Position numbers and translations under genes: made by a program
In this document: in pieces, positions 1 through 8,153 of the stretch
How positions within the stretch are numbered: the stretch's first letter is position 1
Layout: every line of letters starts with the position of its first letter
Assembly (NCBI GenBank): GCA_904419385.1
Contig: CAJFRI010000005.1
Span: 1-41,947 of the forward strand
Direction of reading: 5' to 3'
Length of the DNA: 41,947 bases
From: Candidatus Heteroscillospira lomanii
GTDB taxonomy: Bacteria > Bacillota > Clostridia > Oscillospirales > Oscillospiraceae
Notes under the pieces: generated by a model
What the model saw: only the letters and a program-made list of their open reading frames with translations
Told to the model about the DNA's origin: nothing
The model's database searches: none

Positions 1-29
1 GGTTTGAAAAGGCTCTGCCTTTTCAAACC
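1..29. other. Perfect 13-bp hairpin at window edge
   Basis: Arms 1-13 and 17-29 are exact reverse complements around a 3-nt loop. No T-run follows on the + strand. It may be the terminator of a gene left of the window or part of the structured intergenic DNA that continues to about 205. Confidence 0.6.
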
Positions 30-93
30 GGGGGATTACAGCCCGCTGCGTCGCACTCGCCTTGCGGCCCGCACACTTGCGGTCTGAGAAGTA

Positions 94-124
94 TTTTTTC
101 CGCGGCGCATGTCCGCGGAAAAAA
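94..124. terminator. Symmetric hairpin with T and A tails (terminator-like)
   Basis: Arms 94-105 and 113-124 (TTTTTTCCGCGG and its complement) flank a 7-nt loop. A symmetric hairpin with poly-T/poly-A ends can terminate transcription in either direction. Neither flank within the window holds a gene that ends here, so it may serve a gene beyond the left edge. Confidence 0.5.
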
Positions 125-147
125 TGATTCAATTTATTCGCGCCTGC

Positions 148-204
148 GGGCGCGAACTCTGCGAGGCTTTTTATGCGGGGGGCGCGAACTCTGCGAGGCT
201 TTTT
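148..204. repeat. 25-nt direct repeat, two copies 32 bp apart
   Basis: Positions 148-172 and 180-204 are identical (GGGCGCGAACTCTGCGAGGC followed by five T). The bases before each copy are also alike (TGCGGG), so this looks like a tandem duplication of about 32 bp. It lies directly upstream of the promoter of the TetR gene. Each copy ends in a T-run, but no strong hairpin precedes it. Confidence 0.8.
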
Positions 205-205
205 C

Positions 206-234
206 TTGAAATCGAAAAGCCGATGTGCTAAAAT
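206..234 (+). promoter_or_regulatory. Sigma-A-type promoter of TetR gene
   Basis: TTGAAA at 206-211, a 17-bp spacer and TAAAAT at 229-234. The next gene starts at 283, leaving a leader of about 40 nt. Confidence 0.65.
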
Positions 235-282
235 AAAGACGATTTTAATATTTTGTATTTATACGCGAGGGGAGGAACGGCT

Positions 283-882
283 GTGCCAAAGGTCGGATAT
301 TCGGAAAAAGAGCGCGAGGGCGTGCGCGGGCGGCTGATGGACGCCTGCCTTGAGCTGACTGTACGGCAGGGCGTGCGCCGCACGACGGTGGAGCAGCTCT
401 GCCGCGCGGCGGGGATATCGCGCAGCTTTTTCTACACCTTTTTCCCCTCGAAGGAGGAGCTGCTGGTCGAGGCGCTGTACCGCCAGCAGCCGAAGCTCGC
501 GGACTACGCGCGCGCTCTGGCGGCGGAGCTGCCCCTCGGCGAGGCGGCGCGCCGGTTTTTGCACGAATGCTGCCACGGCGAGCGCAGCGGCATAGCCGTG
601 CTCAGCCTTGAGGAGCAGCAGCTTGTGTTCCGGCGGCTGACGGATGAGGGCTACGCCCAGTTTCGCGAAAAACAGCGCCGCCTCTTCGGCGAGCTGCTGA
701 AAATTTTCGGCGCGAGGGCGGACGACGCGCGCGTCGGCATTTTCACGAATCTCTGCCTCTCGGTCATAGTCACGCGCCGCGCCATACCGGACAGTATGCC
801 GCTGTTCGTGCCGGAGGCGGCGGACGCGACGCTGGACGTGCAGATAGACGCCGTGGCCGACTGGCTCGAGAGCCTCAGCTGA
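283..882 (+). CDS. TetR/AcrR family transcriptional regulator
   Basis: A 199-residue DNA-binding repressor-type protein. The N-terminal helix-turn-helix is clear: a first helix with the TVRQGVRRTTVEQL segment, then the recognition part GISRSFFYTFFPSKEEL, as expected of the TetR family. The C-terminal two thirds is helical and would form the ligand-binding and dimer domain; its ligand cannot be read from sequence. The start is placed at GTG 283 because GGAGGAA (271-277) sits 5-7 nt upstream; an upstream in-frame TTG (253) would put that site inside the gene. A hairpin terminator follows. The next gene (980) is downstream on the same strand but separated by this terminator, so a regulatory link is not shown. 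Family certain, target unknown. Confidence 0.9.
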   Translation: MPKVGYSEKEREGVRGRLMDACLELTVRQGVRRTTVEQLCRAAGISRSFFYTFFPSKEELLVEALYRQQPKLADYARALAAELPLGEAARRFLHECCHGERSGIAVLSLEEQQLVFRRLTDEGYAQFREKQRRLFGELLKIFGARADDARVGIFTNLCLSVIVTRRAIPDSMPLFVPEAADATLDVQIDAVADWLESLS

Positions 883-887
883 GATAT

Positions 888-923
888 CAGACCCGGCGGG
901 GGAGCGCCCCGGCGGGTCTGTTT
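888..923 (+). terminator. Rho-independent terminator after TetR gene
   Basis: Arms 888-901 and 907-920 pair with one mismatch around a 5-nt loop, followed by only three T. The short T-run makes it a moderate terminator. Confidence 0.6.
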
Positions 924-979
924 CAGGACAAAATAAACACAATTTTAAAAAATCATCTTTATTTTAGGAGGAAAACACA

Positions 980-1465
980 ATGGGACTTTTCAGCAAGCTG
1001 TTCAAGGGGCCGGAGCCGGACATGGAGAAGAGCGCCGCGAATTCGGCGAAGATGCGCGAGCTGTTTGACGCAGCCGTGCCGGACGGACATAAGTACCGGC
1101 TGATTTTCGGCTACACGGAGGACGTGAGCCGCTTCAACTACGGCTTCGTCCACGGCAGCAAGACGAAGATAGGCAACCTCATAGTCGGCTGGGACGAGCA
1201 GGGCGAGACCATCGCCGTTGTGCCGACAGTGCCGGACCTCTCGGCGCGCGGGGAGGCGACGGTGTACCGCCGTGCGGACATACTGAAAGCCTACCGCAAC
1301 AAGTACCCGACGGATGCCTTCGTCATCTACCCGGACAACAGCGGCTACATAGCCATCAACGCCTACGACTGGCTGGACGACGAGAAGCTCTACGTCTACG
1401 TCTCGCAGGAGGCCGAGCTTGCGGCGTTCACGGAGTTTTTCACGGAGCGATTTGCGAAGAAATAA
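980..1465 (+). CDS. Hypothetical protein, 161 aa
   Basis: Not recognised. The protein is soluble-looking, begins MGLFSKLFKG, and mixes acidic and aromatic residues (Y and F rich in the second half: DAFVIYPDNSGYIAINAYDW). It has no signal peptide or membrane segment and no obvious catalytic motif; a compact alpha/beta fold is likely. AGGAGG at 966-971 gives a well-spaced start at ATG 980. It is followed 3 nt later by a 43-aa membrane peptide gene and then a shared terminator, so the two form a small unit. The AT-rich stretch 921-965 probably holds the promoter (candidate TTTCAG-17-TTTAAA, weak). Confidence 0.75.
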   Translation: MGLFSKLFKGPEPDMEKSAANSAKMRELFDAAVPDGHKYRLIFGYTEDVSRFNYGFVHGSKTKIGNLIVGWDEQGETIAVVPTVPDLSARGEATVYRRADILKAYRNKYPTDAFVIYPDNSGYIAINAYDWLDDEKLYVYVSQEAELAAFTEFFTERFAKK

Positions 1466-1468
1466 GCC

Positions 1469-1600
1469 ATGGAGTTTTTGTATCTGCTGCTCGCCATGCT
1501 GGCCATCGTCATATTTGGAAACCTGTGGTTCCAGCTGGTCGAGTGGCTGCTGGGGCGAATAAAGCGGCTGATTTTCGGCCGCCGCTCCGGCGACGAATAG
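1469..1600 (+). CDS. Small membrane peptide, 43 aa
   Basis: A short ORF starting at ATG 1469, three bases after the stop of the previous gene, with stop TAG at 1598-1600. The peptide is MEFLYLLLAMLAIVIFGNLW, then a second hydrophobic/aromatic stretch and a basic tail (GRIKRLIFGRRSGDE), so one N-terminal transmembrane helix with the positive end inside is likely. No own Shine-Dalgarno is obvious; translational coupling to the preceding gene would explain expression. A perfect terminator starts 2 bp after the stop codon, which supports a real gene end. Function unknown. Confidence 0.55.
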   Translation: MEFLYLLLAMLAIVIFGNLWFQLVEWLLGRIKRLIFGRRSGDE

Positions 1601-1601
1601 G

Positions 1602-1631
1602 AAAAAGGGAGTGCTGCTGCACTCCCTTTTT
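1602..1631. terminator. Bidirectional terminator between convergent genes
   Basis: Arms 1602-1614 and 1619-1631 (AAAAAGGGAGTGC and its complement) around a 4-nt loop. It lies between the 43-aa ORF (+) and tcdA (-) and has T-runs on both strands. Confidence 0.9.
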
Positions 1632-2348
1632 TCATTTAAGAGCAATATCTTTCACGACCTCGCCGGCGAGAATCAGCCCCGCGGCGGCGGGGACGAAGGC
1701 CACGCTTCCGGGCACGGCGCGGCGGCCTGGCTCCGGCTCGCCGCCGGGGCAGAGGGGCTCGAGCGGCTTCTCGCGCGAGTAGACGACCTTGAGATGTTCG
1801 ATGCCGCGGCGCTTGAGCTCGCGCCGCATGATGCGCGCGAGCGGGCAGACGCTTGTCCGGCTTATGTCGGCGACCTCGAACGCCGTCGGGTCGAGTTTGT
1901 TGCCCGTGCCCATGCAGCTGATGATGGGCGTGCCTGCCGCCGCGGCGCGCACGGCGAGCTCCAGCTTTGCCGTCACGGTGTCGACGGCGTCGATGACGTA
2001 GTCGAGCCCGGCGAGGTCAAAGCCGCCGGCCGTGTCGGGCAGATAGCTCTCGCAGCGCAGCTCGAGCTCTAAGTCCGGGGCAATGTCGAGCAGGCGGCGC
2101 GCCGCCGCCTCGACCTTTGGCATACCGACGGTGCTGCTCACGGCGAAGATCTGGCGGTTGAGGTTCGACACCGACACGCTGTCGCGGTCGACGAGCAGGA
2201 GCGAGCCGACGCCGCAGCGCGCAAGAGTCTCGGCCGCATGGCCGCCGACCCCTCCGAGGCCGAACACGGCGACTTTTGCCCTGCGCAGCCGCCTGAGCCC
2301 CTCGGCTCCGAGCAGCATTTCCGTTCTGATGTTCCTCTCGTCGTACAT
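1632..2348 (-). CDS. tcdA: tRNA threonylcarbamoyladenosine dehydratase (TcdA/YgdL type)
   Basis: A 238-aa member of the ThiF/MoeB/HesA E1-like family. TcdA uses ATP to cyclise t6A37 to ct6A37 in ANN-decoding tRNAs. Visible features are the nucleotide-binding loop GLGGVGG at about residues 30-36, the acidic VDRD at 52-55, SNLNRQ at 61-66 (the family's ATP-contacting SNxNRQ), and the central DAVDTVTAK segment. The start is ATG 2348, with GGAGG placed well upstream; a longer frame exists but has no ribosome site. Its promoter is back to back with that of mnmG, so three anticodon-loop modification genes are neighbours. A MoeB/ThiF-like sulfur carrier role is the alternative, but no ThiS/MoaD gene is nearby. 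Confidence 0.88.
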   Translation of the reverse strand: MYDERNIRTEMLLGAEGLRRLRRAKVAVFGLGGVGGHAAETLARCGVGSLLLVDRDSVSVSNLNRQIFAVSSTVGMPKVEAAARRLLDIAPDLELELRCESYLPDTAGGFDLAGLDYVIDAVDTVTAKLELAVRAAAAGTPIISCMGTGNKLDPTAFEVADISRTSVCPLARIMRRELKRRGIEHLKVVYSREKPLEPLCPGGEPEPGRRAVPGSVAFVPAAAGLILAGEVVKDIALK

Positions 2349-2375
2349 AGTCCGCCTCCGTGCCTTTTTTCTGCC

Positions 2376-2404
2376 ATTATAAGATACGCCGCGGCTTTTA
2401 TCAA
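2376..2404 (-). promoter_or_regulatory. Promoter of tcdA
   Basis: On the minus strand: TTGATA (2404-2399), 17 bp, TATAAT (2381-2376), about 28 nt from the start codon. Confidence 0.8.
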
Positions 2405-2424
2405 GGCGGCGCTCGGCGGGCGTG

Positions 2425-2453
2425 TTGCAATCGGGGCGAAAATGTCGTAAAAT
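2425..2453 (+). promoter_or_regulatory. Promoter of mnmG-mnmA
   Basis: TTGCAA at 2425-2430, 17 bp, TAAAAT at 2448-2453. It diverges from the tcdA promoter 20 bp away. Confidence 0.75.
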
Positions 2454-2499
2454 CTTTTCCGGAATCAAATTACTTCATTTGTATGAAATGGGAGATACT

Positions 2500-4380
2500 A
2501 TGCTTTACGACGCGGGAAAATGCGATATAGCGGTCATCGGAGCGGGACACGCGGGGATAGAGGCGGCGCTCGCCTGCGCGCGGCTCGGGCTCGACACCGT
2601 GTGCTTCACGGTGAACCTCGACAGCGTGGGCAACATGCCGTGCAACCCCGCCATAGGCGGCACGGGCAAGGGGCATCTCGTGCGCGAGCTCGACGCCCTC
2701 GGTGGGGAGATGGCGCGAGCCGCCGACAGGGCCTGCATACAGTACCGCGTGCTCAACCGAGGCAAGGGCCCGGCCGTGCACTCGCTGCGCGCGCAGGCCG
2801 ACAGGCGGCGGTATCAGGAGATAATGAAGCACACTCTTGAGCTCCAGGAAAACCTGCGCGTCAAACAGGCGGAAATAGTGGATATAGGCGTCTCTGACGG
2901 GGCGGTGCGCTCCGTCACGACGCACACGGGCGCGGTCTACTCATGCCGGGCTGCCGTCATCTCGACGGGCACCTACCTCGGAGGGCGCACGATAATAGGC
3001 GACGTGTCCCGCGTATCGGGGCCGGACGGCCTCGCCGCCGCGACCGAGCTCACAAAATGCCTGCTGCGCCTCGGCGTGCCGCTGCGGCGCTTCAAGACGG
3101 GAACGCCGCCGCGCGTGAACGCCCGCACGGTCGACTTCTCGAAGATGGAGCTCCAGCCGGGCGACCCGGACGCGGAGCCATTCTCGTTCACGGCGGAGCG
3201 GGCCCCGGAAAACCGCGCGGTGTGCTGGCTGACATACACCAACGCAGAGACCCACCGCGTGATACGCGAGAACCTCAGCCGCTCGCCGCTCTTCACCGGG
3301 GTGATAGAGGGCGTCGGCCCGCGCTACTGCCCGTCGATTGAGGATAAGGTAGTCCGCTTTGCCGATAAGCCGCGCCACCAGCTCTTTGTCGAGCCCATGG
3401 GCCTGAACACCGAGGAGCTGTATATACAGGGGTTCTCGTCCTCTCTGCCTGAGGACGTGCAGGTCGAGATGCTGCACACCATAGCCGGGCTGGAGCACGC
3501 GGAGATGACGCGCGCGGCCTACGCGATAGAGTACGACTGCGTCGACCCGACGGAGCTGCGCCCGACGCTGGAGTTCAAATCCATAGGCGGGCTCTACGGC
3601 GCGGGGCAGTTCAACGGCTCGTCCGGATACGAGGAGGCGGCGGCGCAGGGCTTCGTCGCCGGGGCAAACGCGGCGCTGAAGCTGCTCGGACGGCCGGAAC
3701 TCATCCTCAGGCGCTCGGACGGCTATATAGGCACGCTCATAGACGACCTCGTGACCAAGGGCACGAATGAGCCATACCGCATGATGACCTCGCGCACGGA
3801 GTACCGCCTGATACACAGGCAGGACAACGCCGATGAGCGTCTCACGCCCATAGGCAGGCGCATCGGCCTCGTCTCCGAGGAGCGCGCCGCGGCCGTGCGG
3901 GAGAAATACAGGCAGGTGCGGGAGGAGATCGCCAGGCTCGAGCACACGCACATCGCAGCGACGGACGCTCTGTGCGCCGCGATGGAGGCGCTCGGCACCG
4001 CCGCGCCGGGCTCCGGAGTGTCGCTGGCTCAGCTCCTGCGGCGCCCGCAGGTGCACTACTCAGACCTCGCACCATTCGACCCGGAGCGCCCGGAGCTCCG
4101 CCCGGAGGTCGCGGAGCAGGCGGAGATCTCGATAAAATACGAGGGGTATATAAAGCGCCAGCTGAAACAGGTCGAGGAGTTCTCGAAAATGGAGGAGCGG
4201 CCCATACCTGCGGATATCGACTACAGCTGCATCGACGGCCTGCGCCTCGAGGCGAGGCAGAAGCTCGCAAAGATCAGGCCGGAGAACTTCGGCCGGGCTT
4301 CGCGCATATCCGGCGTGTCCCCGGCGGACGTCGCGGCGCTGATGGTGTGGGTCGAGGCGAAAAAATACAGGGAGGTGTGA
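2500..4380 (+). CDS. mnmG: tRNA uridine-5-carboxymethylaminomethyl modification enzyme MnmG (GidA)
   Basis: A 626-aa FAD-dependent enzyme which, with the GTPase MnmE, adds the (carboxymethyl)aminomethyl group at C5 of wobble U34. The Rossmann motif GAGHAG is at residues 14-19; other family signatures are [23 protein letters not shown] and, near the C-terminus, SYEGYIKRQ-like [10 protein letters not shown]. The length matches the family (about 620-630). ATG 2500 is chosen because GGGAG sits just upstream and the protein then begins right before the FAD-binding strand; an ATG at 2488 is possible. The mnmA ribosome site overlaps its end, so the two are one operon. The partner mnmE is not in this window. 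Confidence 0.97.
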   Translation: MLYDAGKCDIAVIGAGHAGIEAALACARLGLDTVCFTVNLDSVGNMPCNPAIGGTGKGHLVRELDALGGEMARAADRACIQYRVLNRGKGPAVHSLRAQADRRRYQEIMKHTLELQENLRVKQAEIVDIGVSDGAVRSVTTHTGAVYSCRAAVISTGTYLGGRTIIGDVSRVSGPDGLAAATELTKCLLRLGVPLRRFKTGTPPRVNARTVDFSKMELQPGDPDAEPFSFTAERAPENRAVCWLTYTNAETHRVIRENLSRSPLFTGVIEGVGPRYCPSIEDKVVRFADKPRHQLFVEPMGLNTEELYIQGFSSSLPEDVQVEMLHTIAGLEHAEMTRAAYAIEYDCVDPTELRPTLEFKSIGGLYGAGQFNGSSGYEEAAAQGFVAGANAALKLLGRPELILRRSDGYIGTLIDDLVTKGTNEPYRMMTSRTEYRLIHRQDNADERLTPIGRRIGLVSEERAAAVREKYRQVREEIARLEHTHIAATDALCAAMEALGTAAPGSGVSLAQLLRRPQVHYSDLAPFDPERPELRPEVAEQAEISIKYEGYIKRQLKQVEEFSKMEERPIPADIDYSCIDGLRLEARQKLAKIRPENFGRASRISGVSPADVAALMVWVEAKKYREV

Positions 4381-4382
4381 CG

Positions 4383-5387
4383 ATGGAGCGAGTTGTACTC
4401 GGACTGTCGGGCGGGGTGGACTCCGCCGTGGCGGCAAGGCTGCTCATGCAGCGCGGCTTTGAGGTCGTGGCGCTGTATCTGGACATAGGCACTGGCGGCG
4501 AGGAGGCGGCGGAGCAGGCCGCGCGCGAGCTTGGGATAGATTTTCATGTGCGCGATATAAGGCCGCAGCTCGAAAAACACGTGTGCGCCCCGTTTGCCGG
4601 CGGATACCTGCGCGGAGAGACGCCGAATCCGTGCGTGATCTGCAACCCAACGGTCAAGTTCCCGGCGCTCTTTGCCCTCGCCGACGAGCTCGGCGCGCGC
4701 TATGCCGCCACCGGACACTATGCCCGCTGCCGCGGCGGCAGGCTCTTCATGGGCGAGCCGGAGAACGACCAGAGCTATATGCTTGCTTTCCTGCGCACGG
4801 AACAGCTCGAGCGCTGCATATTCCCGCTGGGCGGGATGAACAAGAGCGCCGTGCGCGCCCTGGCGGAGCAGTTTTCGCTCTCCGCCGCGCACAGGCCGGA
4901 CAGCATGGAGATATGCTTCGTGCCGGACGGCGACTGGGCGGGCTTTATCGAGCGGCGCGGCGCCGTGCCGCCTGAGGGCGACTTCATCACGCCGGACGGC
5001 GCCGTCATCGGCCGCCACCGCGGCATACACCGCTACACCATAGGCCAGAGGCGCCATCTCGGCATATCGGCCGGCAGGCGGGTGTTCGTCTCGGCCATAG
5101 ACCCCGAGCGCAACACGGTGACGCTCTCCGACGGGGACGCGCTGTATGTCTCCCGCGCCGCGGCAGAGGGCGCGAACTGGCTCATGCCGAAGCCGGAGGG
5201 GAGCTTTGAGTGCGGCGTCAGAGTGCGCCACTCGCGCGGCCTCTCGAGCGCCGTGGTCACCGCTGCGGACGGCGGGTTCGTGATGGAGTTCGACCGGCCG
5301 GTGCGCGCGCCGGTGCCGGGACAGGCGGCAGTCTGCTATGTCGGCGGCGAGGTCGTGTGCGCGGGCACGATATGCGCTGAAAAATGA
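4383..5387 (+). CDS. mnmA: tRNA 2-thiouridine(34) synthase MnmA (compact form)
   Basis: A 334-aa ATP-pyrophosphatase-type thiolase that makes s2U34 in tRNA for Lys, Glu and Gln, using sulfur from a cysteine desulfurase. The PP-loop SGGVDS is at residues 9-14. The two catalytic cysteines are present: one in TPNPCVICN and one in MEICFVPD. TGHYAR, DQSYML and the HRYTIGQR stretch are also typical. It is shorter than the usual 350-370 aa because the insert after the first beta-alpha unit is reduced (ALYLDIGTGGEEA), without the usual Asn-Trp pair. Start ATG 4383 is 2 nt after mnmG, with GGAGGTG (4371-4377) overlapping the mnmG stop. Adjacency to mnmG is fitting, as both act on the same wobble base. 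Confidence 0.93.
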   Translation: MERVVLGLSGGVDSAVAARLLMQRGFEVVALYLDIGTGGEEAAEQAARELGIDFHVRDIRPQLEKHVCAPFAGGYLRGETPNPCVICNPTVKFPALFALADELGARYAATGHYARCRGGRLFMGEPENDQSYMLAFLRTEQLERCIFPLGGMNKSAVRALAEQFSLSAAHRPDSMEICFVPDGDWAGFIERRGAVPPEGDFITPDGAVIGRHRGIHRYTIGQRRHLGISAGRRVFVSAIDPERNTVTLSDGDALYVSRAAAEGANWLMPKPEGSFECGVRVRHSRGLSSAVVTAADGGFVMEFDRPVRAPVPGQAAVCYVGGEVVCAGTICAEK

Positions 5388-5396
5388 AAAAAGTCC

Positions 5397-5425
5397 TTGC
5401 AATTTCAGAGTTTATTTGATATACT
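5397..5425 (+). promoter_or_regulatory. Promoter of rpsB-tsf
   Basis: TTGCAA at 5397-5402, 17 bp, TATACT at 5420-5425. Transcription would begin near 5432, giving a leader of about 100 nt. Confidence 0.85.
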
Positions 5426-5431
5426 ATTACG

Positions 5432-5514
5432 GCATTACGCACGGGGATGGGACCTGCGCTCTGGTGGCTTCGGCCTGGGCGCGGGGATGACCGCCCCGGA
5501 GGTAATAACTTAAC
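5432..5514 (+). promoter_or_regulatory. Structured rpsB 5' leader (candidate S2 autoregulation element)
   Basis: The leader can form a stem CCTGCGC/GCGCGGG (5453-5459 with 5479-5485, one G-U pair) capped by GGC-TTCG-GCC. The octamer CGGGGATG occurs twice (5442-5449 and 5482-5489), and either copy can pair in part with CCGCCCCG at 5491-5498, just ahead of the true Shine-Dalgarno. Feedback by S2 is known for rpsB-tsf in gammaproteobacteria; no named Firmicutes family is recognised here. Confidence 0.45.
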
Positions 5515-5530
5515 AAGGAGGAAAACAAAA

Positions 5531-6268
<738 letters not shown>

Positions 6269-6320
6269 AACAATCGTCTCCGGGAGTGCCCGGGAATAAA
6301 TCATACAGGAGGAATTTACC

Positions 6321-7235
6321 ATGGCTTTTACCGCCGCTGATGTTAAAAATCTGCGTGAAATGACCGGCGTCGGCATGATGGACTGCAAAAAGGCCCTCAC
6401 CGCCGCTGATGGAAACATGGACAAGGCCGTTGAGTGGCTGCGCGAGAAGGGCCTCGCCGCCTCCCAGAAGAAGGCCGGCCGCATAGCCGCCGAGGGTATG
6501 GCTTACGCCGCCGTCATCGACGGCACCGGTGTCGTCGTCGAAGTCAACTCCGAGACCGACTTCGTCGCCAAGAACGAGAAGTTCGTCGACTTTGTCAAGG
6601 GCGTCGCCAAGACTGTCGCCGACTGCAAGCCCGCCGACCTCGACGCTCTTATGCAGTGCAAATATGCCGGCACCGAGCTCACCGTTCAGGAGCAGCAGCA
6701 GGAGATGGTCCTCGTCATCGGCGAGAACATCCGCGTCCGCCGCTTCTCCTTCTTCGCCGACGGCTTCTGCGTCCCCTACAACCATGCCGGCGGCAAGATC
6801 GGCGTCCTCGTCAAGCTCGAGGTCTCCGACGGCATCGATGCCACCGAGATCGGCAAGGACGTCGCCATGCAGATCGCCGCTCTCAATCCCCGCTTCTGGG
6901 ACAAGAGCCAGGTCACCCAGGATGTGCTCGATCACGAGAAGCACATCATGCTCGTTCAGATGTCCAACGACCCCAAGATGGCCTCCAAGCCCGACGCCGT
7001 CAAGGAGAAGATCGTCATGGGCAAGCTCAACAAGTTCTATTCCGAGAACTGCCTGCTCCAGCAGGAGTTTGTCAAGGACGGCAGCATGAGTGTCGAGAAG
7101 TACATCGCAAGCGCGGCCAAGACTCTCGGCGGCACCGTCAAATTCTCCGACGCCGTCCGCTTCGCCAAGGGCGAGGGCATCGAGAAGAAGCAGGAGAACT
7201 TCGCCGAGGAGATCGCAAAGCAGCTCGGCAAGTAA
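6321..7235 (+). CDS. tsf: Translation elongation factor Ts
   Basis: A 304-aa guanine nucleotide exchange factor that releases GDP from EF-Tu. The N-terminal UBA-like domain contains LREMTGVGMMDCKKAL, and the core carries NSETDFVAKNE, which inserts next to the EF-Tu magnesium site. The C-terminal dimerisation region ends in EEIAKQLGK. AGGAGGA lies just before ATG 6321. It is co-transcribed with rpsB and closed by a strong terminator. Codon use is of the optimised type (GCC, ATC, AAG). Confidence 0.98.
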   Translation: MAFTAADVKNLREMTGVGMMDCKKALTAADGNMDKAVEWLREKGLAASQKKAGRIAAEGMAYAAVIDGTGVVVEVNSETDFVAKNEKFVDFVKGVAKTVADCKPADLDALMQCKYAGTELTVQEQQQEMVLVIGENIRVRRFSFFADGFCVPYNHAGGKIGVLVKLEVSDGIDATEIGKDVAMQIAALNPRFWDKSQVTQDVLDHEKHIMLVQMSNDPKMASKPDAVKEKIVMGKLNKFYSENCLLQQEFVKDGSMSVEKYIASAAKTLGGTVKFSDAVRFAKGEGIEKKQENFAEEIAKQLGK

Positions 7236-7256
7236 GTTTGTCTATAATGCAGCAAA

Positions 7257-7285
7257 AGCGGGTCCCGCATGGGACCCGCTTTTTT
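7257..7285 (+). terminator. Terminator of rpsB-tsf
   Basis: Arms 7257-7266 and 7271-7280 (AGCGGGTCCC and its complement), loop GCAT, followed by T-run 7281-7285. The convergent gene ends at 7291, so it may act both ways. Confidence 0.95.
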
Positions 7286-7290
7286 CGTCC

Positions 7291-8040
7291 TCATATCCAG
7301 GCAATGCGCATCAGCCCGAGGACGAGCAGGTGCAGAGGATAGAATATGTAGAAAAACCACTTTGAAAAGCTGCGGCAGCGCTCCGAGCGGCGGCCGTTGT
7401 ACAGATAAACTATCGTGAGCCCCGCGAGGGCCGGGCCGGCCATGCTGCCGAGCGAGTACAGGGCGTTAAGCCGGAGCGGAAAGCGTCCGATACCGCCGGC
7501 GAAATTTGTGAGTCCTAAGAGGAGCGCGCACGCCGTGAAAGCCTGCCGGCGCCTCTCATCCGAGCCGCCGGCCCAGATGAACAGCAGGGTGAACAGCGCT
7601 CCGAGCAGCGCCCAGTCGGACACGACGGTGAGCAGCGTCAGCGCGGCGACGGCGGCGGTGCGCAGGGGGAGGCTGGTGATGCTGGTCGCGGCGCAGATGA
7701 CGCCGAAGCATATCAGCAGGGTGAACATCATGTTGAGCCCGCAAAACTCAATGATGCCGCTCTCAGTGAGGGCGAGGCAATACGGCACCTCGGAGATCAT
7801 GGCAAAGGCCGCGAGGCGCAGCGCATACCGGCGTTTCGAGCGGGTGTAATGGAAGCCCTCGACGAGGAAAAAACACATCACCGGCGCCGTGAAATAGCCG
7901 ATGTCGAGCATAAGTTCGGCCGTAAAGCCGCCTGGCGCCATGAACACGCTTGAGATGTGGTTGAGCAGCATGGTGAACATGGCGATGTATTTTATCTCGT
8001 CCCGGCTCAGGACCTTTAAACGGGAAGATACGGTGTTCAA
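7291..8040 (-). CDS. TraX family membrane protein
   Basis: A 249-aa polytopic membrane protein of the TraX family, named after the F-plasmid pilin acetylase; chromosomal Firmicutes members have no established substrate. The N-terminal sequence LSRDEIKYIAMFTMLLNHIS matches the family start (KxIAxxxMLIDH-like), followed by about eight hydrophobic helices and a C-terminal FYIFYPLHLLVLGLMR, also typical. The start is placed at TTG 8040, since GGAGG lies 7 nt upstream (minus strand); the frame is open further upstream without a ribosome site. It stands alone, convergent with tsf. There are no conjugation genes nearby, so a transfer function is not implied; an acyltransferase role is possible. Confidence 0.85.
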   Translation of the reverse strand: MNTVSSRLKVLSRDEIKYIAMFTMLLNHISSVFMAPGGFTAELMLDIGYFTAPVMCFFLVEGFHYTRSKRRYALRLAAFAMISEVPYCLALTESGIIEFCGLNMMFTLLICFGVICAATSITSLPLRTAAVAALTLLTVVSDWALLGALFTLLFIWAGGSDERRRQAFTACALLLGLTNFAGGIGRFPLRLNALYSLGSMAGPALAGLTIVYLYNGRRSERCRSFSKWFFYIFYPLHLLVLGLMRIAWI

Positions 8041-8059
8041 GCTATCGCCTCCGCGCACT

Positions 8060-8087
8060 ATTATAGCACGGCAACGCGGAACAGCAA
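8060..8087 (-). promoter_or_regulatory. Promoter of TraX-like gene
   Basis: Minus strand: TTGCTG (8087-8082), 16 bp, extended TGC-TATAAT (-10 at 8065-8060), about 20 nt from the TTG start. Confidence 0.7.
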
Positions 8088-8101
8088 AACGCTTTTGCCG
8101 C

Positions 8102-8130
8102 TTTACAAAGGCAGTTCGATGTAGTACGAT
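8102..8130 (+). promoter_or_regulatory. Promoter of Smr-like/birA unit
   Basis: TTTACA at 8102-8107, 17 bp, TACGAT at 8125-8130; the gene starts at 8154. Confidence 0.65.
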
Positions 8131-8153
8131 ATCCATATAACAGGAGGCGCGCT

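Noticed and set aside
1-250. A CRISPR-like repeat array at the left edge
   Set aside because: Only two direct repeats with a 7-bp gap between them; no spacers of regular size and no cas gene.
3972-4382. N-terminal extension of mnmA by 137 codons into mnmG
   Set aside because: The extension is Pro/Arg/Ala-rich out-of-frame mnmG sequence; ATG 4383 has a proper ribosome site and starts right at the PP-loop strand.
7291-8040. Evidence of a conjugative element (TraX)
   Set aside because: TraX-family proteins are common on chromosomes; no relaxase, type IV secretion or integrase gene is present nearby.
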